Notes: generated by a model not told the origin, from the sequence alone. A stretch of 64,000 bases of DNA from Hydractinia symbiolongicarpus (GCF_029227915.1 NC_079876.1:22692001-22756000); one strand, 5' to 3'. Shown: positions 37,130 to 54,070, counted from the first letter of the stretch. Program-made: numbers and translations.

Positions 37130-38183
37130 AAGTATGAAGTAACAACAGTAAAAAACCTCTGGATATGGATTAACCACTTTTTGACACCATGTAATAAGAT
37201 TAGAGAGCTCTTGTCGTATAAGAAGAGATGAAGGCAACAAGAAGAATTCTATGACATTACACAGTTCTTTTTTCTCCATAAGAGGGAGTCTATGTACAGT
37301 GTGTATCATGATCATGTGACAACTATTTCAAAATGTAGCGCGGTAGTGTAGCCAGCATTCACACACCCTTTCAATTATCTCTAGGACTGTCTGTCTAGTT
37401 TTGCCCAACTAGAAAACAGCCTGCCCACAACTAATTAGACATGAGCCAACCGCTATCTACTCACGGAGCTACTAATTTCTATTTATCAAATTAATCTTTC
37501 AATTATGTCTGTGTCAATTTTTAAAAAAGGAGAATTTATGACATGGATATTATTTGTATTGATCATTAGTTTAGTTATATTTGTAATAGATTATATTTTG
37601 AGAAAACAGCACACGTTTTCTCATTTTCATGATTTATTCTCTTCCTCCAGACAATTTTTTGTCTTCTTTAGTCCTCTCCTCTGGACACTGCATATGTCCA
37701 CAGTTGAGCCTGGCCAATCTTTAATGTATTTAAGTTCAAAACAAGGTGTGTCAGTTTTCGGGTCTAGCCCATCTTACATGCCTAACTTTAGTCTGGGAAG
37801 TCCTTAGACTGACCCAAGTTTCAGATGTTTCTAAAAAGTGTCAAGTGTCAACAGTAGGGCTTTTCCCATCTTTACACAGTTTTTTAAAGCGTTCTTTTTT
37901 TCAAAATCTTGGCCTGTACCAACTGAAGACTAATTACAAACATTTGTCCAGGGTTGGACCGGACCGGGCGTGTCAATAGATTGGCCATCCCAAGGTCTTC
38001 TAAATTGTCTGATTTGGATATTGTAAAACTAATAAATAGTTTAAGCACATTGAAAGTTCATTTTTTTAATAAAAAATACTAGTTTATGATATTTCAGGTT
38101 TTCTTTTTTTAGACAAGGTTGTAAAACATATGTTAAGTATTGTCATGTTTTGTCAAACACACACTAATAATTAATAAAATTTT
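37130..38183. other. No confident gene
   Basis: An ORF at 37505-37807 has a hydrophobic stretch (WILFVLIISLVIFVIDYIL) like one membrane segment, but is otherwise unlike a protein I know; probably chance. Confidence 0.35.
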
Positions 38184-38441
<258 letters not shown>

Positions 38442-38584
38442 TATAATCAACACGTGACCACGTGACCGCAATTCTAGAATTGTGTTGGTAAATAAAAAAT
38501 GCTACTAGTTTATTATCAGACCTAAAAAGGATTTTATGCTTACATATACTTATTAATTTAGTTTTAAACAAGTTTATTATGGCG

Positions 38585-38810
38585 CTGTAGCTTTGTGGAA
38601 GACCAGGGTTCGATTCCCCTTGACGGTGATTTAATATGGGCGAGTAAATGTGAACATAGCCTCCGTTTAACCCAGCCATGTGAGGGAAATTGAGGAGATA
38701 GCACACTGTGTGGGCCGTTGAATGTTGCAGGGAATTGTTTGGTAGAGCATGGGCCCTAATAATTGGGTCTGCGTAGCCCAAAATGAGCATTACATCATTG
38801 GGGATTTTCC
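38585..38810 (+). repeat. SINE copy with B box
   Basis: GGGTTCGATTCCCC near 38,607-38,620 is a good RNA polymerase III B box; the A-box part just upstream is partly lost. The body matches the split copy at 31,660-32,170. Confidence 0.7.
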
Positions 38811-39431
38811 ATCTAAGCCATAGCCCCTCCTAGAAAGGATACCTGTCACTCTTCCTTGCTCTCGCGCTATTTAAAAATATCTAAGAGGGAAAACTGATGA
38901 GTTTAGTTTACTAGCCTATGGCCCCTCCTGGAAATAATAGACAGGGTTATCCCTCGATATTTGTAAGGCTAGCCATATAAAATATGCACATCTCATCTAC
39001 CATTCTACTGTGAAGTTCTAATGACTTGGTTCCACAACTTCCTAGAAACCGTGGTCACACAGCTGTGATAGGCGTTCTTGCTAAAATTGGTCTTAAAGGG
39101 AACCCAAGGTACAAAATGATGTTGGACTTATATTATAGAGCTTAACAAAATTAGCTAACAAGTCTTTTTAAATTTTTTAAAAAGCTCTTTTCGTTCTCAA
39201 GATATTCACATTTAAAGAATTTCAGATTTAATTATGCTGCATGAATTATGATCTCATATTTCAGTAATAGCAAATTGAACATTTTCTTTCATCAGTAAAT
39301 TTAGACCTGTTAAGAGGTGTGCATTCAAACTTTATCAATGCATGGATATTATAAAGGTTAATTGATTAACATAATTTTTTTTGCCAAAATGACACTCGCT
39401 TGCTCGGCCCAGGCCTCTTATTTTTTTGCTG
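38811..39431. other. No gene seen
   Basis: Contains two related CTATGGCCCCTCCTGGAAA / CATAGCCCCTCCTAGAAA blocks about 110 bp apart (near 38,818 and 38,925); otherwise featureless. Confidence 0.4.
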
Positions 39432-39531
39432 ACGAACTCATGACTTGGGATCTGAACATATGGGGCTTATACAAGCCTACCCACAAAATTTGATTGCAAA
39501 ACAAGTGGCAGATCCCAAGTCATGAGTTCGT
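39432..39531. repeat. 100-bp foldback with perfect 22-bp arms
   Basis: ACGAACTCATGACTTGGGAT plus CT at 39,432-39,453 is exactly complementary to 39,510-39,531; the loop is 56 bp. No protein content. May be a minimal foldback element. Confidence 0.85.
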
Positions 39532-39617
39532 GAAAAGTTGTCTGGGTATTTGCTTTTTATTGAAAATCTTAATTGTTTCCTGAGTATTTGAACTTGAAAG
39601 TTTCACAAATTATGCGT

Positions 39618-40049
39618 CAACCTCGTCCCCAGGTCATCTTGTATCTTTCTGACATCTGAAGGCAATACGATCTTGGTGAAGGCTTCTCGTTTCTGTGCTG
39701 CAATTCGACGAAGTGACATCACTAATTTATGTGTTACGCGGCGAGTTGCCGTAACTGATGGTAAATGATCACTGCGCTAACTAATGGATTTTTTTGCCGG
39801 TTTTTTATACATGTTGACCGCTTCGATAAATTATTTCATAGTAAAAGCAATGTCATGTTACATCTGGCGTGCAACACTAGATAAAATTTTCTGTTTATAC
39901 TTTCTTGTCACCGAAAAAAATTGCATTTCAGTTGTAAAAACACAAATAACAAAATACTTTTTTTAAAAATCAAACAAACTAAACCAGGGCCCTGTTCGTA
40001 CCGCCGTCCGAATATCAGAAAGATGCAAGATGCCCTTGGAACGAGGTTG
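39618..40049. mobile_element. MITE with CAACCTCGT...ACGAGGTTG ends
   Basis: Left end CAACCTCGTCCCCAGGTCAT and inverted right end CAACCTCGTTCCAAGGGCAT, with similarity continuing through CTTGTATCTTTCTGA / CTTGCATCTTTCTGA. About 432 bp, non-coding. The target duplication is unclear. Confidence 0.7.
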
Positions 40050-40781
40050 ATTATCAATGCCATCATGAACTATAACTTTGAGTAAAATGTTGTATTTAAC
40101 ACTTTTGCGGCATGTAGGGTTAAAAATGTTTTTGATCATTCAGTTTGGCGTTTTGAACATTGCACATAAATTTTAATCGACCGCCTGAAAACGGTCACAT
40201 TAGCGGTGAAAGGACTGAAGTCTCGACTCGCTGCAAACGTCTACCATATTTAAAATGAGTGGCGAAGAATGACGGAGTTAATTAACTCCATAAAAAAAAG
40301 CATTATCTCCATCAACTAATGCGTACACTTAGTCCGATGAAACGCTAGTAAAGAAAAAAAAACATATTTGCCGAACCCGCGAAATGTAAAATAAAGCTTT
40401 ATTCGCGAAAATTTGTTACTGCGAAAGTTGAAACTTGTCAGGTAGACAATTCTTACGCAGTTTCGCGGAAAAAACTTTCGCGAATTTCGGGGGTTTAAAT
40501 ATTTCACACTAGAAAATTCTCGCATATGATAAATGCATATATTCAGAATTTCGTGTACAGCCCGCTGGCGGTCGCCTACCCACGTGTTTTACACTGCACT
40601 AGTATTTAGTTACTATTACGCTCAATGGAAACAATCGCATGTTTTAGAACTAGTTGATGACGTCATAATTTCGCATACTTACCGAAACTTTTAAGACATA
40701 ATCTCGAGAATCAGGAAAGATTTTTACCAAAAAAATAAAAGATTCTAGATAACTTTCAAAGGCCTTTTATATAACTCAACT
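40050..40781. other. No gene seen
   Basis: Holds a 16-bp palindrome GGAGTTAATTAACTCC at 40,274-40,289 and several TTTCGCGAA-type motifs at 40,370-40,490. Confidence 0.4.
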
Positions 40782-40818
40782 TGATTGTCCATTAGCTTTA
40801 AATGCTAATGGACAATCA
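40782..40818. repeat. Perfect hairpin, 15-bp arms
   Basis: TGATTGTCCATTAGC at 40,782-40,796 pairs with 40,804-40,818 around the loop TTTAAAT. Confidence 0.85.
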
Positions 40819-40885
40819 TTTATTCAATTGGTTTCGTGATAACGAAGAAAACTACTTATACGTAATTTTATTTTTTGTTTTTTAG

Positions 40886-41232
40886 CACGCTTTTTATCAA
40901 TGCTTGTGCTATTCTAAATTTTAAACTGTAAGTATTTTATTGACATTATTATTTTTTTGAAATACAGAGATCCTTTTTTGCTAACTGTTGTGCACGCATT
41001 TTAGCAAAAAGAAATCAAGTGGCGAGACATTTGGTGAAGAAGAGAGTAGCGCTGGTATGTATTTGTTTCTTAAAAAATGTTATTGTGATATTTTATATGT
41101 TAGATTTAAACTGTGACTGGAGGTTATTTAGGTTTAACTGTCTATTGAATATTTGTGTGTTCTGCGATTGAATTTTATACAGGAGATTTTGGTCGTAGAA
41201 AAACCGTGAGAAAAAGAAAAAGTTTGTCTTAA
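40886..41232 (+). CDS. Possible 3' exons of a small unknown gene
   Basis: Three short segments with good splice signals and matching phases: 40,886-40,927 (TLFINACAILNFKL), 41,005-41,054 (KKKSSGETFGEESSA) and 41,183-41,232 (GDFGRRKTVRKRKSLS, stop). The tail is basic, like a nuclear-localisation stretch. No upstream exon or start was identified and I recognise no family. The phase agreement is the only support. Confidence 0.25.
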
Positions 41233-41900
<668 letters not shown>

Positions 41901-42164
41901 TCTCAATGTACCTTCCCTCTAAAACATCCCATTTTAAAGTCACTTCTCATTGTACCTTCCCTCTAAAACATCCCATTTTAAAGTCACATCTCAATGTACA
42001 TTCCCTCTAAAACATCCCATTTTAAAGTCACATCTCAATGTACATTCCCTCTAAAACATCCCATTTTAAAGTCACATCTCAATGTACATTCCCTCTAAAA
42101 CATATTATTTTAAAGTCACATCTCAATGTACCTTCCCTCTAAAACATCCCATTTTAAAGTCACT
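41901..42164. repeat. 44-bp minisatellite, six units
   Basis: Units start at 41,901, 41,945, 41,989, 42,033, 42,077 and 42,121, with core TCTCAATGTACMTTCCCTCT followed by AAAACATCCCATTTTAAAGT. Unit five has an ATTATT variant. Confidence 0.95.
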
Positions 42165-44041
42165 TCTCAACGGCAGAGAGCTTTCAAAAAAAGTATCAGA
42201 AATATCTGAATTTTTCCTCACTTTAGCATATTTCTATACATTTTTTATAAGAATATGCTTATAAGAATATCAGGCTGAGATTTTAGGTTAAAAACAATAG
42301 GTCTTTTGTTTAGAACAATGAAAAATGACCAGTCTGGTTAGAAATTTGGTATTTTATAAAAGTGTGTATTGAAAAGATAAAGGAATGCCTTAAAGGGAAT
42401 ACCATAGCGTATTTATGTAAATTTATATGGTCCACTAATATACACAACATTTTTGGGGATTTATTAATTACTAAGAACCAACATATCACACTATTCCGTA
42501 CGTGTGATTAAAAAATCATGTTTTTCCTAATTCACGTTAAATATGCGTCCTCCCCCCTGCTTTTTATTTTTTCAATTTTTTCCAACCCAACCAGAGCTTA
42601 TTTTGACCCCCTGCTTATTAATTTTTTACTTTTAGGATATTCTCTGGATAATGGGCGTTGTTTATCATTCGTGAAGAAACGTTACCGATCAATACTTATT
42701 ACTCATTTGTAGAGTTTTATGACTGATCTTGCGCTGGGTTTATTTAGATGACTTGATTTAACAAATAACATTTGTATTTAGGAACTATTTAATTTTGTAT
42801 AAAGTGTATAAATGGAATATTGTTGTTCTATTTGTTTGGGTAAAGGAACATTGAAGCAGCCCATAATAGCGACTCATGCAATTTTATCACAAGTTTTATT
42901 TTATTTATCATGTATCTTTTCAATCTTGGACAACGCATTTGAGACAAAGCCTGTATTTTCGTTATTTTTCAAGTATGTACTAAAGTGTAATGCGGACAGT
43001 GTTTTGCAGCAGACGCCTGCACAACGAAATAATTCACGTTGGCCGTGATAACGTCCGCAGCAAGCACATTTCAATTCGCATTTAACTAAATAACCTGAGA
43101 TCTATGTATCCTAAATCCACTGTAAATATTGACAAGTTGAAAATGCGCGAATGTGACATAGAAATCACCATAAAAATAATGAAATCACTTGTGGTGGCGA
43201 ACTTTGAAATTAGCTGTCTGTTGAAATATTTTGACCAAGTTTTAGATCTTTTGCCTTGTTCTTTGAAACATCGTGGAAAACCGTGTTACGCTACTGGAGG
43301 ACTACTTGTTCTTTTGCAAACAACAGTACGCCCTTTATATGCCGAAAGCGAGTTTAAGCGAAGGTAGGTCAAAAATGACGAATAATTTGGCGAACGTTTT
43401 TTTTTTTTTTGATAAGGTATCTGCTAAGTTGAAAAAAATATGCGTTCTTATGTCGTTTTTTTCTGCTTTGGACATTTTAATAATTTAAATCCTTTGTGGC
43501 ACAGCAAGAAATACTTTATACAGTTATTAAAAGACAAACAAGAAAACCAGTCGGTTTGAGCACACAATCCAATCTTATATAAGTATCTGATTTAAAGTAA
43601 AGCTAAATAGCAAAAACTCACCTAAAATTACACAATACGACAGGTTGGAAGTTAGAAAACAGAATCTGTGAAAAATTCAGCCCTACTTATGAAGAGGTGA
43701 CCAGGTGAACGATGTGTTTTCCGTCAAATCAGATTGGCTACACTGGAAAATACGGACCTGTAATTAGTTTAAAAGTATCACGTGACATTTTCCGACCCGG
43801 AGAATGCCTAGCAAGTGCAAAAAAGATGTAAACCAAAACTTGTTTATAGCTATATACGATGTAAAAATATAGCTGTATTACATATATATCGTTTCATTAC
43901 TTCAAAATTTAGCTAAATAAATCAGCAGGATTCTCTGGTGTTATTTCAACTTCACATCATATTTCCAAATGTATCAAGAGACAGTCAATACACGTCGCAA
44001 CATTCTTCTTCTTGTATAAAAACAAACGGTCCGCTGAAGGG
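42165..44041. other. No confident gene
   Basis: Plus-strand ORFs at 42812-43048 and 43104-43367 look somewhat protein-like, but I found neither splice continuity nor a known domain. Confidence 0.3.
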
Positions 44042-47000
44042 TTACGTAATGTTTTTTTGTAAAGATCCAGTGAAATGCACATCCGCATAGGTGATTAAGT
44101 TTAGTACAATAATTGCCAGTGAGACGTTTCTTGCTTTTAATACAGCTTGTTCCACGAAACCATTCATATTTAATTGTTCTTTTTTTGTGACGTTTTTTAA
44201 TAGAACATCAAACAGTTTTGTTTCAAGTTCGATCCCAACATTGTTAAAAATAACTAGGAGTAACAACCGGACACTGTTTTAAGCGGATAGTGATCAGCAG
44301 TAGCACAGAGGCAAGAATTCAAGATTTCGAAAAAAGAAATAATAAATAACCATTCTTATTTCCTCTGAAGGTTTGATGATTGTATCACAATGCCTTCAGC
44401 CCTCGTCAAATTTCCCACTTACAGGTTGACATCTTCTGAGTGATCGTTTTGATTAGGCATGTCTGTTTGTAATTTAAATTTCTGAACAAGTTTTTTTTTT
44501 TATTTTTCTACGTGAGTCTAATCTAAGACACGGGAAAACGTTTTAGGTTCCTGACTTTATTGTTGGAAATACGCATTTCCTGTAAAAGTATATAAAATTA
44601 TGTTTACACGTATTCAAGCATGTATCTTGAATTTTGACCTATTAGCGATGCTTTTTCATGTCGAAACGGTAAACGTGACTGATTAGAGTGTATATATGTT
44701 TATGAGAGTTTGGACATAAAAATTTGCGTTAATAATGTCGTATAATAATCTCATATCTAGTTATATATTTCCATATATAGTGACTTCATATAAATTTAGA
44801 AAATTCTTCTCTTCTTAGAAATATAATATCCTGTATTAATATTGACGTTTTAATAAGCGAGTAAATTAACTTTGGAACTTCTAAATACTTTTTTTCTCCA
44901 TGATTTTTCTCTTTTGTCTCTAAAGAATAGCAAAACACACGTGAAAAGAGGTTCATTTGGGCTGAAATTCCACAACAGAAGGAATACACGGATTATTGTT
45001 TCCTCATCTCAAACCTTATCTCAAACACCTCACTATCTTGAGCAAATATTTCTTGCCGGTTTCGCTTTGTTTTTTAATTCTTATATATTTTGAACTTTCT
45101 CAGTGCCAAACATTTATCCTCGCTTCTTTGGAAGATCAAAATAGAGAAGTTCACTATAATATTGCAAATTGAATAGACTTTCTTAGCTTATCTGATATGA
45201 GGTAGAACCACAAAAGAAGGTCCTGAGGACGAGGTTGGATTTATCAACCAATTAGATCACTTTAATTTTCCTTCCATTTTAATTATATTCTAAGGTGGGA
45301 ATCCAGCTTCGGTAAAAGAAAAAAATTGCTGAAGATTCCTTCTTATAAACGGCAGTATCTTGTTATCCACAACTGAAATACTGTAGGGGCAGAATTACAA
45401 GTTTGGCGAGGGAAACAAATCGCAGTATTTAAGGCATAAACTTTCGTTAGAAACCATGTTGTTTTTGAAAATTTGGGAAAATAAATTTTGCGAGAAACTT
45501 TTACCCATTTTCAAGTTTCGCAATTAAAAAAAAGAGCGGCAAAAATCAAATTTTGATGAATTTTTGTTTATAAATCCAAATACAACAAGTTAGTAGTCTA
45601 TTTCAATAACTTCTTCCCACTCATTGCTTTTCATCAAGACGTTTGGTAGAAAAGAAGCTTGATAATGACAATAAATAAATTTAGTAGAGAAAAAAAAACA
45701 TTAATTTTGCGAGGAAAGATTTTCGCGATTTTTTTTACTTGGAAAATATTAATTCTATCCTTAAAGTATAACATTCTATGTGTAAGAAAAATGAAAAAAA
45801 AACAAATTTTTTAAGTGCAAGCTTGTTTAAGCTTCTTACCTTTTCTGAGTGCTTCGTTTGATAAGCCTTCTAATATCACTGTTCTTAGCAATATAATATG
45901 CTGTTTTCCCATACAACTCTTCAATCTCTGGCTTCGCGCCATACTTTAACAACACACGCACACAAGACTTATGACCATTATTTGAAGCATACATCAACGG
46001 AGTATATTGCAGAACATTTTGCTCGTTGATATTCCTGCTGTCTTTATTTAATAAAAGCTTTAAGGCTTTTCCATTTCCGCAATAAGCAGCCCTGTGAAGG
46101 AGTGTTTGATTAGAACTGTTTTTGGCATACAACATATCTGGTTGGGAGCTTAGCACGGAGTGAAGTGACTCTAAGTCGTCATTCTGCACCATCTCACTCA
46201 CCTCTAAAGAAAATAATAATTAACTAGTCGTAACTCTCTTAAACCATTTACGGGTTTCACCACCTATTTATCACATCTTTGCCCATCGTCCTGTTTATGA
46301 CCAACAACTTTTTTTACCAAACCATGTACATGTTAAATAGTTTATAAATATCGAGTACGCGTTCGCAAATGAATAATTCATATACACAACATAATATAAA
46401 AGCAACGGTAAAGTATGATATTCCTGTTGACATCAAAAATTTACAGTCTTAAGCCACGCCATTTTTCATGTTGCTGATATATAGAGCGACTTTCTTTACC
46501 TGCGAAACTGTAAACCTTCTGGTTCTCTTCTTCTTCGTCGTCGTCAATAGCGTTATCAAACCTAAGGCAACATAGTCTCATCTAAGACGTGTCTCAAAAT
46601 TATAATAAATAAAGTAGCTAATATAGCAAGAAAGTTAGTCCAAATAAATCCATCTGTACTCGATATTTAACGCAACGAGATGAAAAAAAATTTTAGTTAA
46701 TAAAAAGCACATGTGCATTAAAGATTTCCGCCATATTTAGCCTAAAGAAACGCTGCTTCTTGTTCTTATCCATTTGTAACAGGGGCGGCGCCACAAACTC
46801 CAAAGTGGGGGGCTTAGTCATAGTGGGAGATTTTGAGATTTTAGTGACAATCAACGAGCGAAGCCCCTGGAAGCCAACGCATTTTTAGAGTCCTAAAACA
46901 CGTAAAACGGCTATACCTTGGACTTCAAAAAAGCTTGTTACGTAGTGATTTCGTTGGTATGCGTCACCGCATAAAAAATCGCATTATTTAGTGAGGTAGC

Positions 47001-50000
47001 CTGCAGGTTCTCTGCTTGGATAACATCAGTTGGTAGAAAACGAAAAATTATTACTTAGCAAAAAAGTGAGGGGGACTTTTGTAAGACGGAAATAGCCATG
47101 GCGACTATTATATTTCTCACTACAGAATACGAATATGCGAAGTGAGAAGAACCTTTAACTTACTGTGATTCGTTCTTTGTATTTAACCATTCAAATGTTA
47201 TCGCACTAGTGTTGAAGGTGTCTGAAAGATAACAATTTAAAATTAACAGATTGCAAAGAAAATGCAATATAAACATCAAATATTCCGACTTTTTAAAAGA
47301 GATGGCAAGACTGCACAATATTTAATGACAAATCAGGTAGAAGATATATTCGAAGAACAGAAGATATATTAATTAGAACAGAAAGGTCTGCACATTTCTA
47401 GAAGGGATCATATATGTGGCCGACTTTGTGACGTCAACTTTGTCAAGGCGTACGGCAATCTGCCGTACACCTTGACAAAGTTGACGAATGCATTGGTAAA
47501 AAACGTAGCGATTCAGATTCAGATTTAGTAAAAGGGAAGAAATGTGTCTTGTTAGAATACCATCCAATTCAGTATCCATCTGGTCAAGACATGGTATAAA
47601 GGGTTGTTACATTTAATATCTACAGCTCCGACGAATTAGATAACTTACCTTTTGTGATATGCTTATGAGAGCTCAACACTTCATCCATTTTGATTTCAAA
47701 TTCAAATATACTTGCATTGTTCCAGCAGATGTCCTTTGAGTTAGTGGTTGCAAAATCAACACTTAATTCTCCAAATATACTCTGTGGGAAAGGGCTTTTG
47801 TTAAATCGTTGCTTGAACACCATGAACAATTTAGGAAAGTCAATAACGTCGATGCAATGATTTCTTAAGCCGGATTTTATTTTGGGTATCGTGGAAATTA
47901 TTTCAAAATCTTCTTTACTCTCCAACACTGATACTGAATAATTACGAATCAGATTTTCCTGTTTTGCTTTTGACTTCAAGAAAAGGCCTGTGGAGGAGAT
48001 TTGCCTTATAAAAAGTTCCACGCTCTCATTAAATTTAGACAATATTTTATTAGCCTCGTTCTCCAACATCTCGTAAGACTCGGCTAATTCACCCGCTGCC
48101 CTCTTTTTTAACTCGAACAATAGAGAATCTCGGCAACTTCTAATTTCGCGAAGTGTTTGTTTACATTTTCTTTGTAAAGTTTTTGATAACAAGTAACTCT
48201 CCTCGGCCCTGCCAATTTTTGTATACAGCCATTTCCTGCTACGGGCAGCTTGTTCTTCAAGTAAACTAACATCATGTCGGCGATGAACTCGAGCTCTGCA
48301 ATATGCGCAAATAAATGAATATTTGCAGTTCTTGCAAATGTATGTCGCTCTTGAGGTGTGTAATTCGCAGAACGGTTCAATTTTATCAGTTCTGTTGATG
48401 AATCGCATGGATACGTATGTTTTATTTGCGCATAAATGAGACGTCCAACATATTTGACAGGTCCTGAAATTACACATTGTGCAATATCGGGTGATGCTTC
48501 TTGTGCAGGCGGGTTGGTGGCAACAAGTTAAGAACTGGAACACTCGAGATCTTAAAAATATAAATATTTCTGTTTTTATAGTTGCGAAAGATTTTTATTT
48601 GAGTTTCCAGTTTCTGCAAACTCTTCTTTTCTGTAACGTCTCTGATGACAGAATTTTCATTTGCTCTCGTTTCAAAACTTTCTTTAAAAGTTAGGATAGT
48701 CTTACGTCTGGTTCCCATTGGTGACATAAAAATCTCTATGTGAACGCCTTTAATATATATATATATATATATTTTTTTTTTGCCGTTGAAGAATTTACAG
48801 TTTTCCGTAAGAATAAAATACAAATCTTAAGCTATTATATCGTATAATCTAAAGATAGGATTGCATATGCTAAAAATATTAGCTAGAGAGGTAAAAAATG
48901 GCAGGAGCGAGAAGAAGGCTACAATAGCCAAACATAAACAAAAGAAAATCTCTGTGTGAACGCCTTTAACATAAACATAAGAAAATCTATGTGTGAACGC
49001 CTTTAACAGAAGCATAAGAACTCACACTGTAAATGACATAGGGGGGTTCACACTGGAATTTTAAAAGCATGCTATAAATTTAAAGCATGATTTAAAGCAT
49101 GCTTAATAATGTGAACGCATTTTTGTTTTATTAAAATGTCTTTCAAATTAAGTTTACTTGCTTTAAACATGCTTAAAAATGAAGCAAAAATAAAGAGTGC
49201 TTCGAGGCACTCTTTATTTTTGCTTTAGCTGCTATAAGTGCATAAAACAATAGAATAAAAATTATGCACAAATATTTGAGTATTAAAAGTGAGGATTTTG
49301 AACGGGTATTATGAAAGGGAAAGTTCATTCCTATGTGAGAAAAACAACAACATGAACGTTTTGTTTTAAATTTGTTAATAATGTTCCCTTTGATGTTACC
49401 GGCAACTTGCTTTAGTCAAAGCATGCTTCATTTTTATACTAAGCATGCTTTATTCTAGTCTGAACCCCCCCCCCCCCCCCATAAGATATGAGAACTCGTA
49501 TTGCTTGCAGCACATCTTCTGCAGTGGAAAGCAGACTTATGAAATGTTTTGTAGGATTTTTTTTTTACTATTTGCCCGACTAATGTGTTTCTTATTTTTG
49601 AGCAACAACAATGCTAAAGAAACCCTTAAAGTCCTCTCTCGTCTCTTGTGAAATGTTATGTTTATGTTTTAGGTGAAAACGCGCTTTATTTATGCTTATG
49701 TCACTTTTCATATTCATATACTGCGCATGCGTATGTTGCTTACGCTTATGCTTATGTCACCAGTGGGAACAAGGCTAGTGCTTATTTTCTTTCAAACATG
49801 TTTCTTTATTTAAAAGAAAACTGTGGATAATTTTGTTATTAGAAATGGTGTATAATTTTGAAAAATGTTGATAATTGATGTTGATAATTGTTGATAAAAC
49901 CTAAAAACTTTTAAAAAGAAACTTTAAAAAAGAATTACTTCGTTTGAACCACATCAAGAACGGATTGCAAAACATAATTGGTCGGCAAACTCTCAGTAGT

Positions 50001-50195
50001 CCAGTCCTCTGGTAGTAGAGTAACATCCTCGCATTTATATGGACATTGTATTACTGCCGTACCATCACTGTTGAACTGGATTAAATTATCAAGGCATTCC
50101 TTGCAGAATGTATGATGACATACCAAATCTTTGGGTTCAGATAACTGATCGAGACAAATGTTACACTCCAGTGATTTTGCTAACTGATCGTCCAT
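44042..50195 (-). CDS. TRIM-like gene: RING, B-box, coiled coil, ankyrin repeats
   Basis: Probable E3 ubiquitin ligase of the TRIM group, acting in the cytoplasm. Exons (minus): 50195-49939, 48463-47649, 47221-47164, 46561-46500, 46203-45840 and, less surely, 44273-44042. All have GT-AG borders and every phase fits, giving 595 residues. The RING is at the N-terminus: C11/C14, C26/H28, C31/C34, C51/C55 (LECNICLDQ, VCHHTFCKEC, CPYKC). A B-box region follows (CQIC, then PFCELH, YICKNC, FICAYC, HRRH). A long helical coiled coil comes next (SRKWLYTKIGRAEESYLL to ILSKFNESVELF), then an acidic linker (DNAIDDDEEEENQ) and about three ankyrin repeats (NQTLLHRAAYCGNGKALKLL, QYTPLMYASNNGHKSCVRVL, YGKTAYYIAKNSDIRRL). 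Ankyrin rather than SPRY or NHL at the C-terminus is uncommon for a TRIM. The last exon is an unrecognised partly hydrophobic stretch. It may continue differently. Confidence 0.8.
47432..47486 (-). ncRNA. 26-bp hairpin inside intron 2 of the TRIM-like gene
   Basis: Arms 47,432-47,457 and 47,461-47,486 around a 3-nt loop, with one mismatch. On the plus strand the odd pair is C-A (47449/47469). On the minus strand, the sense strand of the host gene, it is G-U, so the transcript would be fully paired. Could be a small-RNA source or a tiny foldback repeat. The 3-nt loop is short for a microRNA precursor. Confidence 0.4.
48727..49017. repeat. Three copies of a TGTGAACGCCTTTAA repeat
   Basis: AAAATCTCTRTGTGAACGCC-type units at about 48,727, 48,944 and 48,981, the last two in tandem with a 37-bp period. 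A (TA)11 tract and a T run lie between units one and two. Lies in intron 1 of the TRIM-like gene. Confidence 0.8.
49041..49480. mobile_element. Foldback-type element with GGGGGGTTCA ends and central hairpin
   Basis: Left end GGGGGGTTCACACTGGAATT; right end TCTGAACCCCCC extended to a C16 run. Subterminal AAAGCATGCTT motifs are inverted on both sides. ATA is on both flanks. A perfect 19-bp hairpin (49,182-49,200 with 49,207-49,225, loop TTCGAG) sits in the middle. Non-coding. It lies in intron 1 of the TRIM-like gene. Confidence 0.75.
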
Positions 50196-53757
<3,562 letters not shown>

Positions 53758-53932
53758 ATAAGTTAAAACAAAAAGTTTGTAAACCAAAACTCAGTTGATG
53801 CTCTCTAACAATTACAGAATTTAATAGAACTGTCATAGTTTGCAAAATTACTATAGTCCTGGAATAACAACTCAAGACAATTTTTCATTGTTGTGCCACT
53901 GTTGTTGTGCGGTGTTGCTAAACTATGGAACT

Positions 53933-54070
53933 ACCCAGAACCACCCAGAATCAGCCAGAACCACCCAAAATCACCCAGAACCGCCCAGAATCAGCCAGAA
54001 CCACCCAAAATCACCCAGAACCGCCCAGAATCAGCCAGAGCCACCCAGAATTAGCCAGAATCAGCCAGAC
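53933..54070 (+). repeat. Left subterminal array of 10-bp units
   Basis: About 14 tandem units such as ACCCAGAACC, ACCCAGAATC, AGCCAGAACC, ACCCAAAATC, GCCCAGAATC, in strict 10-bp register, then decaying to AGACAGACAG. Likely transposase-binding sites on one DNA face. The proline/glutamine-rich ORFs here are by-products. Confidence 0.9.
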
